Shown: positions 38,779-47,253, numbered from the stretch's first letter. The stretch: DNA of 64,000 nt from Haemophilus influenzae (GCF_019703545.1 NZ_AP018771.1:1240001-1304000); one strand, 5' to 3'. Numbers and translations are program-made. The notes: a model not told the origin generated them from the sequence alone.

Positions 38779-40023
38779 CTAAGCCACAATCTTTAAATGA
38801 AATTGCGGCAAAGTGCCTTGTGAGGATTGTTCTACAAAATCCGACCATGCTTGCAATAGCTTGAATCGCTGTTCTAATTTTTCCCCTCTGTCATAGGCAG
38901 TTTTTACTCGGTCTGAATTGAGGTGTGATAGTGCTACCTCAATCAAATCACTATTAAAGCCCTGATCGTTTAAATAGGTGCTAGCGATACTGCGTAAACC
39001 GTGCGCCACCAATTTACCAGCGTAGCCCATTCGCTTAATCGCGGCGTTTGCCGTTTGCGTATTAACGTGGGATTGTGGGTTCTTTACACTGGGGAATAGG
39101 TAAGTTTTTCCACCACTCAATTTTTTAATTTGTCCTAACAGGGCTAAGGCTTGCCGTGATAACGTGATTCTATGTTCAATGCCGCGTTTCATTTGCTCCG
39201 CTGGAATAGTCCATATTCTGTTTTTCTCGTCAATATCCTCCCATTTCGCCGTAGCCGCTTCGTTCGGTCTTGTCATGGTGAGCAGTTGCCATAAAATCAA
39301 ATAACGCGTCTGTAAGTGAATCTGAGCGTTTTGTAGTGTGAACATAAATTCACTTAAGTCCTCCGGCTTAAGGGTTTTGAAATGTTCAACCGTTGGGCTG
39401 TCAAATTCCTTTGCGATATTTGCCGTAGGATTAAAAGAGATTAAGTCTCGGTGTAGGGCATAAGTCATGATCTCGTTATGTTTCTGAATCGTCCGTTTGA
39501 GCTTTTCTAAATGCCCTTCATCTTGATACTGCTTAAATGCCTTTAATGCCATTGGCGCGGTAATTTGGGAAATAGGCAAATGGCCAAAATGCGGTAATAA
39601 GCAACGATTAATCAGGCTTATAACGTCTTTTTGATAATTATCTGAAAAGTTCTTTTTGGTTTTGCGATACTCAAGCCATGCCCACGCTACTGCTTCATAG
39701 GTATTATTCAGCTCATTTTGCTTCTCTTGTTCTTGCTGTTGGCGATAGATTGCCGGATCGATATTCTGCGCAAGTAAAGATAAATACTCATCTCTGATTG
39801 CTCTTGCCTGCTGTAAGGAAATATTAGGGTATTTGCCAACGCCGATTAACGCCCTTTTCTTTGGTTGCGTGAAAGGCTTGTAATAGTTAAACCGCCATAA
39901 CTTAGCCCCATTGGGCTTAACCAACAGATAAAGCCCTTTGCCATCGGATAGGGTAAATTCCTTTTCCTGCGGCTTGGCTTTATCTATTTTAGTGCTGTTT
40001 AGCGGTGTGATTGTGCGTGCCAT
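38779..40023 (-). CDS. int: P4-type tyrosine integrase
   Basis: 414 residues. An N-terminal DUF4102 arm-binding domain (LSDGKGLYLLVKPNGAKLWR) is followed by a SAM-like core-binding domain and the catalytic domain. Catalytic residues visible are Arg in MTRPNEAATAKW, His-x-x-Arg in AHGLRSIAS, His in LSHLNSDRV and Tyr in KTAYDRGEK. It is oriented away from the core site at 40311, as usual for integrases that use tRNA or tmRNA 3' ends. It recombines att sites for integration and excision of this element. Confidence 0.92.
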   Translation of the reverse strand: MARTITPLNSTKIDKAKPQEKEFTLSDGKGLYLLVKPNGAKLWRFNYYKPFTQPKKRALIGVGKYPNISLQQARAIRDEYLSLLAQNIDPAIYRQQQEQEKQNELNNTYEAVAWAWLEYRKTKKNFSDNYQKDVISLINRCLLPHFGHLPISQITAPMALKAFKQYQDEGHLEKLKRTIQKHNEIMTYALHRDLISFNPTANIAKEFDSPTVEHFKTLKPEDLSEFMFTLQNAQIHLQTRYLILWQLLTMTRPNEAATAKWEDIDEKNRIWTIPAEQMKRGIEHRITLSRQALALLGQIKKLSGGKTYLFPSVKNPQSHVNTQTANAAIKRMGYAGKLVAHGLRSIASTYLNDQGFNSDLIEVALSHLNSDRVKTAYDRGEKLEQRFKLLQAWSDFVEQSSQGTLPQFHLKIVA

Positions 40024-40142
40024 ATTGCTTCTTTCTGAGAGTTGAAAACCGTTCTAAATAACTCAGACGGTGATTCAGATTTTTAAAAATTTAGATATAG
40101 CTAAAATATCGTTAACGCTTTTTTCTAACAGGTTTTGTACGG

Positions 40143-40201
40143 TTTTAGTTATACCTATTTTGTTATACGGCTGTCAGTATAACTAAACGTATAACTAAAA
40201 T
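40143..40201. repeat. Integrase arm-type repeats
   Basis: TTTTAGTTATAC (40143-40154) is the reverse complement of GTATAACTAAAA, which recurs at 40177 (one mismatch) and 40189 (GTATAACTAAAAT). A single exact copy of the 13-mer is at 32292-32304 at the other end of the element. Spacing and position between int and the core fit arm-binding sites. Confidence 0.6.
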
Positions 40202-40246
40202 TCAAGGATTTTATAGGATTGGATAGGAACGCTTAGGATATAAAAA

Positions 40247-40276
40247 AAGCCTTGAAGTCATTATTTTCAAGGCTTT
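40247..40276 (-). terminator. Terminator-like hairpin between int and the core site
   Basis: AAAGCCTTGAA pairs with TTTCAAGGCTTT. On the minus strand a run of seven T follows. It would block transcription from the right (prophage side) from entering int. Confidence 0.65.
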
Positions 40277-40310
40277 AAAGTCTTTCATAGGACTTGATAG
40301 GTTTATTTTG

Positions 40311-40325
40311 TGGTGGAGCTGGGGG
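40311..40325. other. Attachment core resembling the 3' end of tmRNA (ssrA)
   Basis: On the minus strand this reads CCCCCAGCTCCACCA, equal to the 3' terminus of H. influenzae tmRNA as I recall it, and placed next to a P4-type integrase. Flanking direct ATAGGA motifs (40213-40297) add to the recombination-site look. The rest of ssrA is not adjacent on either side, so this is a displaced copy, probably the junction between two tandem elements. Confidence 0.65.
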
Positions 40326-40589
40326 AAACCGATCTAGATATATATCAACTTGTTTTTAATAAAGATATTTTATAAGTAAATCAGCTTTACTACTATGCTT
40401 ACTACCATAAAAAACAAGACGCTAATTCAGATAATATTTTCTCTTTTAGGGACGGCGATTGTATCATCAAAACTTGCATTTACTTGAGTAATTTTGCGTT
40501 AAAGAATTTGATAATAAGGATCTGAATGGCGGTAGATCTGAAAAGGGTTCGGAAAGGATCTAAAATTGCGTTGAAATCGACATCTTTAG

Positions 40590-40625
40590 TGTGCGGGCGT
40601 GGCGAGGTTTGACTGCGATTTTTCA
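40590..40625. other. Possible cos site of the P2-like prophage
   Basis: GTGCGGGCGTGGCGAGG (40591-40607), followed by TTTGACTGCG, is a GC-rich patch in AT-rich DNA. It shares GGCGAGG with the P2 cohesive end and lies just outside gene Q, where P2 has cos. Evidence is position plus a short match. The surrounding 40330-40750 gap contains no gene. Confidence 0.35.
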
Positions 40626-40750
40626 TGCGTACAATGAGGCGAAAAATCGGGCTGAAATAAGGATTTAAGATTTGTCATATTGATTGATTTGATATAATAC
40701 ACTGGGGCTGTACTAATACTATATAGGACAAAAACAGCTCTTTTAGCAAT

Positions 40751-40772
40751 AAAAAACCCGCATTTCTGCGGG
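40751..40772 (-). terminator. Terminator after Q
   Basis: On the minus strand CCCGCA pairs with TGCGGG around GAAA, followed by six T residues. It sits 20 bases past the Q stop codon. Confidence 0.85.
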
Positions 40773-40792
40773 CTGTTTATTTTTGAAAGGAT

Positions 40793-41803
40793 CTAATTTA
40801 GCAATTTGTAATCGGAGAACGTGATCACTTCTTCTCCCACCCAACTATTAATCTCTTTCAATCGTTCTTGCAATGGGATTATCTCATTGATAAAAAACAC
40901 TCGCGTTGCCTTTTCAACGTCACCAAAGCCGCCTGTATTATTCGGCACAATCCCCATTAATTGAGGTGGCACACGGTGCGCTGCTAACACATCATCACGG
41001 CTTGCGTTCTTAATATTTAGGAAGTCATCTTTGGCAATAGCATCTGACAATGGAATAACTTGCATTCCATCTTTCTTCCCATTTGGGATATACACAAACA
41101 AATTTTTAAAGTTGCCAGTGCCTTTTGTTTGTCTGATTTGCGTTTTGATTGCTTCAATATCGTCTTGGTTCTGTGTTGGGTCAGTCATATAAATGATTGA
41201 CCCAGCATGCGCACCGTTCAAATAATATTTACGGCGGAACAATGTGGCACTTTCATTTAAAAAAGCAGATTGTAACGCTGCCAAATATTCTGGCACGCCA
41301 TAAATCTCTTGATTCACATCAGGATTAATCAAGTTAAAGACAGCACCTTTTTTAAATTCATATTCATCAAATCCATTCACAATCTGATAAAACACGCCAG
41401 CTTCAACACCGACACGCATATATTTAGCAAGAGGGGATTTTAACGAGACAACCTTACCAAACGAATTTACAGTTTTCTCAACATAAGCATTGCCAAAGAC
41501 CAAGTAATCTTGCACCAGTTTTTCTAATTGGGTCCGAGGTAAAAGTGCGGTTGTTTTGCACGTTGAAAGTAAAATGTTTTTCTTCACAGTGATCGCACTG
41601 TTATGATGGGCTGAGGCATTTAAGGCTTTAGCCAAGTAACTTAAATTAATTGGCGGATTGTAATATTTTTCATACATCACCACGCTTTCGAAATAATTCA
41701 GTATTTCTGCACGGTCAATCACTGGAATTGGCTCCCCAAAGCTGAATGCCTGTGCTTGATTTCCAGTAGAAAGTGCGGTGGTTTTTTTTGTGTTTTTGCT
41801 CAT
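40793..41803 (-). CDS. Q: Phage portal protein, P2 gpQ family
   Basis: 336 residues, matching P2 Q (344). It forms the dodecameric portal through which DNA enters the capsid. Conserved stretches include AFSFGEPIPVIDRAEILNYF near the N-terminus, GNAYVEKTVNSFGKVVSL, and RVPPQLMGIVPNNTGGFGDV near 280. Transcribed leftward with P, divergent from O-N-M as in P2. Uptake signals occur at 41544 and 41772. Confidence 0.93.
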   Translation of the reverse strand: MSKNTKKTTALSTGNQAQAFSFGEPIPVIDRAEILNYFESVVMYEKYYNPPINLSYLAKALNASAHHNSAITVKKNILLSTCKTTALLPRTQLEKLVQDYLVFGNAYVEKTVNSFGKVVSLKSPLAKYMRVGVEAGVFYQIVNGFDEYEFKKGAVFNLINPDVNQEIYGVPEYLAALQSAFLNESATLFRRKYYLNGAHAGSIIYMTDPTQNQDDIEAIKTQIRQTKGTGNFKNLFVYIPNGKKDGMQVIPLSDAIAKDDFLNIKNASRDDVLAAHRVPPQLMGIVPNNTGGFGDVEKATRVFFINEIIPLQERLKEINSWVGEEVITFSDYKLLN

Positions 41804-41812
41804 TGGATTATC

Positions 41813-43588
41813 CTATTCAAAGGTAAATATTGTTGATTTGTTGCTTGATACATCGCCGCCGAAACCATAAGGCACATTTAAAATGCAGTTCATAATCGCC
41901 CATGATAAATCGCCGTGGCTTGCATCTTCCGAACGATCCGAAACATAAGTAATTTTCCCTGTGCCAGTAATGCGTTTTTTCACGGTCATAAAACTACTCA
42001 CGATGTCATTGTCTCCACTATCAAATTTCAGGCGACGTTTCTGAATTAAATTTTGTGTTTTTAACACCATTTCATTTTTAAGATCGGCGTTATACTCTAG
42101 ACCCTGTGCCATTGGATAAAATTTTCTCACTTCCTGATAAACGCCCGATCCCATACCCGTTTTATCAATCACGATGCGAGTCACATTGTAATCATCACAA
42201 AACTGCTTAATGCGGCTTGCTTGTGTTTCGTAATCCATACCGTGAAAAGTTTGTTTATGTAAAACTCGATAATCGCCCCCTTCCACTTTCGGCGGTGCAA
42301 CAATCACTAATGCTGCACGGTCGCCAGTAAACGCAGGGTCATAACCTAACCACACTTCACGATTGCCGAATGGACGTTGATAAAATGGCTTATAATCGTG
42401 CCATTCTTCCAAGCTATCCACTTGGCAAAGTTGCAAGTCAGCAAATTTAAATGCCGAACTGTTATCATCGGCAAATTGACACAAAAACAACTGTTCAAAT
42501 TCTTCTTTGCTGTTTTCTGCGATTAGGTCGTCAATGTTGAATAGATTGCACCCACCTTCCATTGCATCATAAATACTCACAATCTGTTTCCATTGACGGT
42601 CGGCACAAAGTTTTCCGCTCTTTAAGTTTTCGTGAGAAATATCGATTTCGATTTTTTCTGATTTCGCACGATTGCGATTAAACGCCTTGCCTGAAAAGAA
42701 CGCATAAGCAGGGTGTGCAATTGTGGTCGGCGTTGAAAAATAGGTTTGACGATACATTTTTTGTGCTGCCATACCTGATGCCACTTTTCGCATCACATCA
42801 AATTTAGGCACCCAAAACACTTCATCAAAATATAAATTGCCGTGGTAGGATTGAGCCGTGGCGGAGTTCGTGCCAAGGAAAATCAATTCAGCCCCATTTG
42901 GAAGTTTGATGGTTTCGCCTTTTAAATCTACATCTGCCGTCTGTTTGGCATAATTCACAATGTACGAGCGAAACTGTAAGGCTTGTTTTTTACTGGCAGA
43001 TAAGAAAATTTGATTGTGCCCCGTCGTCAAAGCATCAACAAAGGCTTCGTGGGCGAAATAGTAAGTCGCCCCGATTTGTCGGCTTTTCAAAATATTTCTG
43101 ATTCGGTGTTCTTTCGCCTTGTGCCAAATGCGTTGATAATTAAACATCCCATCAAGAAAGCCATTAATCAGCAATTCTTCTTGCGCTTGGCTAATAGCAT
43201 TAGGTTCGGCTTTCTTGCGTTCGCCCTTGTTGCGGTTCGCCAGTTTCGGATTTAAATCTACTTCATTGCCATCGCCAAAAGAATATTTTTTCACTCTCGC
43301 CATCCGTTCCATTTGGCGACCAAGTAAATCAATTTCTTTGTAATCTGAACCGCTCTTTTCTTCTTTCGCAATCAGCAAATTTAATCTTGTCTCAAGTGCT
43401 AATTCAACCCGACCGACAGGCGCAATATCGTCCCACTTTTCTCTGTCTTTCCAACTGGCAATCGTTGATGCAGGAATATTTAACTGGCGAGATATTTCAG
43501 CGATTTTATAGCCGCTAAAATACATTACTTGCGCCTGACGTTTAGTGTCAGCTGTAGTTTCTGATGAGATATTATTTAATTCTTCCAC
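41813..43588 (-). CDS. P: Large terminase subunit (ATPase), P2 gpP family
   Basis: 591 residues, matching P2 P (590). An N-terminal helix-turn-helix (GYKIAEISRQLNIPASTIAS) is followed by the ATPase: deviant Walker A KSRQIGATYYF, Walker B NLYFDEVFW, then the RNase H-like nuclease with LGYDPAFTGDRAALVIV. With M it cuts and packages DNA at cos. Ten bases upstream of Q, so a Q-P operon. Confidence 0.94.
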   Translation of the reverse strand: MEELNNISSETTADTKRQAQVMYFSGYKIAEISRQLNIPASTIASWKDREKWDDIAPVGRVELALETRLNLLIAKEEKSGSDYKEIDLLGRQMERMARVKKYSFGDGNEVDLNPKLANRNKGERKKAEPNAISQAQEELLINGFLDGMFNYQRIWHKAKEHRIRNILKSRQIGATYYFAHEAFVDALTTGHNQIFLSASKKQALQFRSYIVNYAKQTADVDLKGETIKLPNGAELIFLGTNSATAQSYHGNLYFDEVFWVPKFDVMRKVASGMAAQKMYRQTYFSTPTTIAHPAYAFFSGKAFNRNRAKSEKIEIDISHENLKSGKLCADRQWKQIVSIYDAMEGGCNLFNIDDLIAENSKEEFEQLFLCQFADDNSSAFKFADLQLCQVDSLEEWHDYKPFYQRPFGNREVWLGYDPAFTGDRAALVIVAPPKVEGGDYRVLHKQTFHGMDYETQASRIKQFCDDYNVTRIVIDKTGMGSGVYQEVRKFYPMAQGLEYNADLKNEMVLKTQNLIQKRRLKFDSGDNDIVSSFMTVKKRITGTGKITYVSDRSEDASHGDLSWAIMNCILNVPYGFGGDVSSNKSTIFTFE

Positions 43589-43598
43589 TATAAAAATC

Positions 43599-43626
43599 TT
43601 GTATTGTGTGTATACTTGTGTATAAT
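43599..43626 (+). promoter_or_regulatory. hicAB promoter with operator-like repeats
   Basis: TTGTAT (43599-43604), a 16-base spacer and a perfect TATAAT (43621-43626). The motif GTGTATA occurs twice (43608 and 43618) overlapping the -10, a plausible HicB autoregulatory operator. It is divergent from P. Confidence 0.65.
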
Positions 43627-43656
43627 TTATCGTGATTAAGACGATAAGGAGGAAGC

Positions 43657-43842
43657 ATGCGATCCAGCGACTTAATCAAGGAACTTAAAAGTGCAGGTTG
43701 TACTTTTGTCAGGCACGGTAAAGGCGATCATCAAATCTGGCAATCGCCCATCACAGGGAAGACGTTCCCCGTACCACACCCAAAACAACACGTACCCATC
43801 GGCACATTAAGATCCATTAAAAAATCGGCAGGGCTTCTATAG
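43657..43842 (+). CDS. hicA: HicA mRNA-interferase toxin
   Basis: 61 residues, dsRBD-like HicA fold. The active histidine is in KSAGCTFVRHGKGDHQIW, followed by FPVPHPKQHVPIGTLRSI KKSAGLL-type C-terminus (KQHVPIGTLRSIKKSAG). It starts MRSSDLIKELK. It is placed between prophage P and O genes with its own promoter, an accessory insertion absent from P2. Confidence 0.92.
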   Translation: MRSSDLIKELKSAGCTFVRHGKGDHQIWQSPITGKTFPVPHPKQHVPIGTLRSIKKSAGLL

Positions 43843-43872
43843 CTCTGCCGAGCTAACCCACAAGGAGCGACT

Positions 43873-44301
43873 ATGTTATTCACTATTGGCATTGAAACCC
43901 CAACAAACGAAAATGAAGCCTACGGCATCACTGTGCCAGCATTATTTACTGAAGAATATTCCTGCTTTAGTGCCGCTGATACCCTTGAAGAAATCCCAAC
44001 GCAGGTAACTGATGCCATTCATTCCATCTTAGAAATGATGTTTGAAGACGGCTTAGATATCAACGAACTTCAAGACAAAGGCTATCGTCACTACCAAACG
44101 CAAGAAGATTTCAACTATTGCGATACTTGGTTGTTGCTTGATGTAGATATTTCCGCATATCAAGGCAAACGCCACCGTATTAATATCAGCTTGCCTGAAT
44201 ACCTTATCAAACGTATTGATAGCCGTGTTGCAAGCAACCCCATTTACAAAGACCGCAGCCATTTTTTAGCAGTTGCTTCACAAAAAGAGCTACGGCAATA
44301 A
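43873..44301 (+). CDS. hicB: HicB antitoxin
   Basis: 142 residues. The N-terminal part is a degraded RNase H-like HicB fold (YGITVPALFTEEYSCFSAAD). The C-terminal ribbon-helix-helix is HRINISLPEYLIKRIDSRVA followed by RSHFLAVASQKEL. It neutralises HicA and represses the pair. It is preceded by AAGGAG and lies 30 bases after hicA. Confidence 0.92.
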   Translation: MLFTIGIETPTNENEAYGITVPALFTEEYSCFSAADTLEEIPTQVTDAIHSILEMMFEDGLDINELQDKGYRHYQTQEDFNYCDTWLLLDVDISAYQGKRHRINISLPEYLIKRIDSRVASNPIYKDRSHFLAVASQKELRQ

Positions 44302-44306
44302 TTTCC

Positions 44307-44340
44307 CCTACGCTTGACAAGCCCCGCTCTCAAGCGTAGG
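44307..44340 (+). promoter_or_regulatory. Perfect 11-bp hairpin after hicB
   Basis: CCTACGCTTGA (44307-44317) pairs exactly with TCAAGCGTAGG (44330-44340) around a 12-base loop. There is no T-run directly after it. It is the first structured element of the leader described next. Confidence 0.6.
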
Positions 44341-44530
44341 ATACTGCTTACAGGGTCTCAAAAGCCCTAACAACAAACGGTCATTCACCCCGTCAGCGTG
44401 ATTTTTTTGTACCCGCAAAAAGTGCGGTCAAAAACAACAATTTTTTATCAATGGTCGAGAGTGCGAGGAATACAATACCGCAAGGGAATAACTCCGCTTG
44501 ATTTGTTGCAAGTTTTGAGCTCTCGACCGC
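44341..44530 (+). ncRNA. C4-antisense-RNA-like structured leader of the Bro-N gene (candidate)
   Basis: A string of paired elements precedes the antirepressor gene: AGGG/CCCT around TCTCAAAAG (44353-44367), a hairpin with T-run at 44387-44408, and a closing stem GGTCGAGAG (44454-44462) with CTCTCGACC (44520-44528). Inside the last stem are small hairpins (CTTG...CAAG, GGG...CTCC). In phages P1 and P7 the processed c4 RNA of similar design represses translation of the antirepressor ant. Homologous RNAs occur before antirepressor genes in many prophages. Boundaries are approximate. Confidence 0.45.
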
Positions 44531-44565
44531 CCGATTTTCGGGATTTCCATCAAAAGGAACAACAA

Positions 44566-45198
44566 ATGACAACTCAAATCTCCACCTTCAATTTCAAATC
44601 TAACTCTATCCGTATCGAAGTAATCAACAATGAACCTTTCTTTGCATTGAAAGATGTTTGCGATGCTCTTGCGATCAAAGTAGCCAGCCCAGAACGTTTC
44701 AGATTAAATTTTGAGGGGGTTACAAGAAATGTAATCCCTACCTCAAGCGGAAACCAAGAACTAACTTTCATCAACGAACCGAACCTTTACCGCATTATTT
44801 TCCGCTCCAACAAAGCCGAAGCGATAGAGTTTCAAAACTGGATCTTTGAAGAAGTCCTCCCGCAAATCCGCAAAACAGGAAAATATGAAATAAGCCAACC
44901 TGCCTTGCCTATGCCAGAACCCACTTATGCGCAATCTTTTTCCCAACAAGATATTGACAACCTAGTATGGTTATTGTTTTCCCACGAAAGAATGCGTTTC
45001 TTATTGGAAAATCTGTATAAGCCGTTGGCATTATTAAATTCTCCTTTTGCTCCGCAAGTATATGGTAACGTCACTGAATACAAACGAGTTCATAAAATCG
45101 CCAAACCGCTAATTAAAAAACTGCTAGATAAACTCCAATCAGATAACCCTGAAAAATGGCGTCATCTCACACGCTATCTCAATAACGAAATTTGCTAA
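44566..45198 (+). CDS. Bro-N domain antirepressor
   Basis: 210 residues from the ATG at 44566 (MTTQISTFNFKSN), preceded by AAAAGGAAC. The Bro-N domain spans about 8-110, with FALKDVCDALAI, the R-rich FRLNFEGVTRN segment and the family pattern NLYRIIFRSNKAEAIEFQNW then VLPQIRKTGKYE. The C-terminal part is helical. These proteins act as antirepressors or DNA-binding regulators in phages. A longer upstream start (44398) would run through the structured leader and is rejected. Confidence 0.85.
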   Translation: MTTQISTFNFKSNSIRIEVINNEPFFALKDVCDALAIKVASPERFRLNFEGVTRNVIPTSSGNQELTFINEPNLYRIIFRSNKAEAIEFQNWIFEEVLPQIRKTGKYEISQPALPMPEPTYAQSFSQQDIDNLVWLLFSHERMRFLLENLYKPLALLNSPFAPQVYGNVTEYKRVHKIAKPLIKKLLDKLQSDNPEKWRHLTRYLNNEIC

Positions 45199-45203
45199 TT
45201 CTC

Positions 45204-45227
45204 AACCGCACTTAGGTGCGGTTTTTT
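45204..45227 (+). terminator. Terminator after the Bro-N gene
   Basis: AACCGCAC (45204-45211) pairs with GTGCGGTT (45216-45223) around a 4-base loop, then T residues. Derived from an uptake-signal-like pair. Confidence 0.8.
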
Positions 45228-45375
45228 CTTGCCTGTCATCATAGAAATTCAAAGTGCGGTCGTCTTTTGGGGCGTTTTGTGAAAGGGAAGACAACAACGG
45301 CAAGCCGTGGCAACGCCTTGAAAACTCTTTCAGAATGAGTGCAATGATTCAACTCATCGAAAGGATAGAAAGCCA

Positions 45376-46182
45376 ATGGCAAAAAAATCTAAATGGGTGG
45401 TTGTGGCGACAGAAGGCGCAACCACAGACGGACGCACTATTCAGCGCAACTGGATTTCAGAAATGGCAGAAAGCTATGACCCGAAAAATACCTACGGCGC
45501 ACGAATCAATTTAGATCACATCAAATTTTCAGTTTATCTGCCAGAAATGGCGAACTCACATTGTTTTGGCGATGTGTTAGCTGTAAAAACAGAAGAACGT
45601 GAAGACGGCAAATTACAACTTTTAGCTCAATTACAGCCAACTGATGCGCTTATTGCCTTAAACAAAGAAGGGCAAAAAGTTTACACCTCCGTAGAAATTG
45701 ACACCAATTTTGCCGACACGGGCAAAGCCTATTTAGTCGGTTTAGCCGTTACCGACAACCCAGCAAGTTTAGGCACAGAAATGTTGAGTTTCTCGCACAA
45801 TGGCTTAAATGCTCGCAAGTTAAAAGCAGACAACATTTTCACAGCCGCTATTGAAACTGAATTGGAATTTGTGGAAGAAACACAAAGCATCTTTGAAAAA
45901 ATCAAAGGCTTGTTTGCGAAAAAAGAAAAATCAGACGATGAACGCTTTTCTGATCAAACACAAGCCATTGAGCTTTTAGCCGAGCAAACCAAAGAAACCT
46001 TAGAAAAATTAACCGCACTTTCTGCCGATTTAGCCAAACAACAAGCCGAAATCGAAGAAATGAAAGCAGGTAATGCAGAAATCCAAGCAACTTTTGCAGA
46101 ACTCAAAAAGCCGGTTGAACCCGAAAATCCTCGCCCTTTAGTTTACGGTGAACAACCTGAAACTGATGGCCGCTTCTTTTAA
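45376..46182 (+). CDS. O: Capsid scaffold / maturation protease, P2 gpO family
   Basis: 268 residues (P2 O is 284). N-terminal KKSKWVVVATEGATTDGRTI and INLDHIKFSVYLPEM are the conserved serine protease part; the acidic and coiled-coil C-terminus (ELLAEQTKETLEKLTALSAD, KQQAEIEEMKAGNAEIQATF) is the scaffold. It shapes the procapsid and is cleaved on maturation. The upstream 45228-45375 gap should hold the late promoter, but I could not identify it confidently. Confidence 0.9.
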   Translation: MAKKSKWVVVATEGATTDGRTIQRNWISEMAESYDPKNTYGARINLDHIKFSVYLPEMANSHCFGDVLAVKTEEREDGKLQLLAQLQPTDALIALNKEGQKVYTSVEIDTNFADTGKAYLVGLAVTDNPASLGTEMLSFSHNGLNARKLKADNIFTAAIETELEFVEETQSIFEKIKGLFAKKEKSDDERFSDQTQAIELLAEQTKETLEKLTALSADLAKQQAEIEEMKAGNAEIQATFAELKKPVEPENPRPLVYGEQPETDGRFF

Positions 46183-46203
46183 TTTATCGTAGGAAAAAAC
46201 CAA

Positions 46204-47253
46204 ATGAATAAATTTACCAAACAAAAATTTAATGCTTACCTTTCTGGTGTTGCACAAGATAACGGCGAAGATGTGGCATTCGTTGCGAATGGCGGTCAGT
46301 TTACCGTTGAGCCAACTATTCAACAAAAATTAGAAAATGCCGTGCTTGAAAGTTCTGGTTTCTTAAAACGCATCAATGTCGTGATGGTGCAAGAAATGAA
46401 AGGTTCCGCATTACGTTTAGGCGTGCTTTCTCCTGTGGCAAGCCGTACTGACACCAACACCAAAGCACGTGAAACTACAGACATTCACAGCTTGCAAGAA
46501 AACTTATATTCTTGCGAACAAACCAACTTTGACACGCATTTAAATTATGCGACCTTAGATAGTTGGGCTAAATTCCCTGATTTCGCCGCACGTGTGGGCA
46601 AACTCAAAGCCGAACGCATTGCATTAGACCGTATCATGATTGGTTGGAATGGCACAAGTGTAGCCGCAACCACAAACCGCACAGAACATCCATTATTGCA
46701 AGATGTGAATAAGGGTTGGTTAGTCCAAATCGAAGATAAAGCCAAAGCCCGTGTGTTAAAAGAAATTGAAAAAAGCAGTGGCAAAATTGAAATTGGTGCA
46801 GGTAAAACCTATAAAAACCTTGATGCCCTTGTCTTTGCATTAAAAGAAGATTTCATTCCAGCACAATACCGTGACGACACAAAATTGGTTGCAATCATGG
46901 GTAGTGACTTATTAGCCGATAAATATTTCCCATTAATTAACCAAGAAAAACCAAGCGAAATTTTGGCAGGCGATACCGTCATTAGCCAAAAACGTGTGGG
47001 CGGGTTACAAGCCGTATCTGTTCCATTCTTCCCGAAAGGCACAGTGTTAGTCACATCGCTCGACAACTTGTCAATCTACGTGCAGGAAGGCAAAGTGCGT
47101 CGTCACTTAAAAGATGTGCCAGAACGCAATCGTGTGGAAGATTATTTATCGTCAAATGAAGCCTATGTTGTGGAAAACTACGAGGCAGTCGCGATGGCGA
47201 AAAATATCAGCATTCTTGAGGCACCTACGCCTATTTCGTCTGTGGCAGCATAA
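46204..47253 (+). CDS. N: Major capsid protein, P2 gpN family
   Basis: 349 residues (P2 N is 357). N-terminal MNKFTKQKFNAYLSGVAQDN and the conserved VMVQEMKGSALRLGVLSPVA, then WAKFPDFAARVGKLKAERIA and IMIGWNGTSVAATTNR match the family. HK97 fold. It forms the icosahedral head after processing by O. Located 21 bases after O. Confidence 0.95.
   Translation: MNKFTKQKFNAYLSGVAQDNGEDVAFVANGGQFTVEPTIQQKLENAVLESSGFLKRINVVMVQEMKGSALRLGVLSPVASRTDTNTKARETTDIHSLQENLYSCEQTNFDTHLNYATLDSWAKFPDFAARVGKLKAERIALDRIMIGWNGTSVAATTNRTEHPLLQDVNKGWLVQIEDKAKARVLKEIEKSSGKIEIGAGKTYKNLDALVFALKEDFIPAQYRDDTKLVAIMGSDLLADKYFPLINQEKPSEILAGDTVISQKRVGGLQAVSVPFFPKGTVLVTSLDNLSIYVQEGKVRRHLKDVPERNRVEDYLSSNEAYVVENYEAVAMAKNISILEAPTPISSVAA

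Larger units (their letters stand above)
32292..40325 (-). mobile_element. Compact integrative element, phage-satellite-like, about 8 kb
   Basis: Boundaries are inferred from the tmRNA-like core at 40311-40325 on the right and from a lone copy of an integrase-arm-type 13-mer (GTATAACTAAAAT) at 32292 that is repeated at 40189 near the integrase. All recognised genes are on the minus strand: integrase, unknown 308-residue protein, AlpA-like regulator, small HTH-type protein, small terminase-like protein, Rha-family regulator, winged-helix protein and a block of short unknown genes. No structural phage genes, primase or helicase are seen. The left core duplicate was not found, so the left end is approximate. 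Confidence 0.6.

Noticed and set aside
40330-40790. Body of tmRNA adjacent to the core site
   Set aside because: Sequence right of the core does not resemble tmRNA; only the 3' terminal segment is present.
44398-44565. N-terminal extension of the Bro-N protein
   Set aside because: The upstream in-frame start translates a structured leader; the ATG at 44566 has a proper ribosome site and the domain begins right there.
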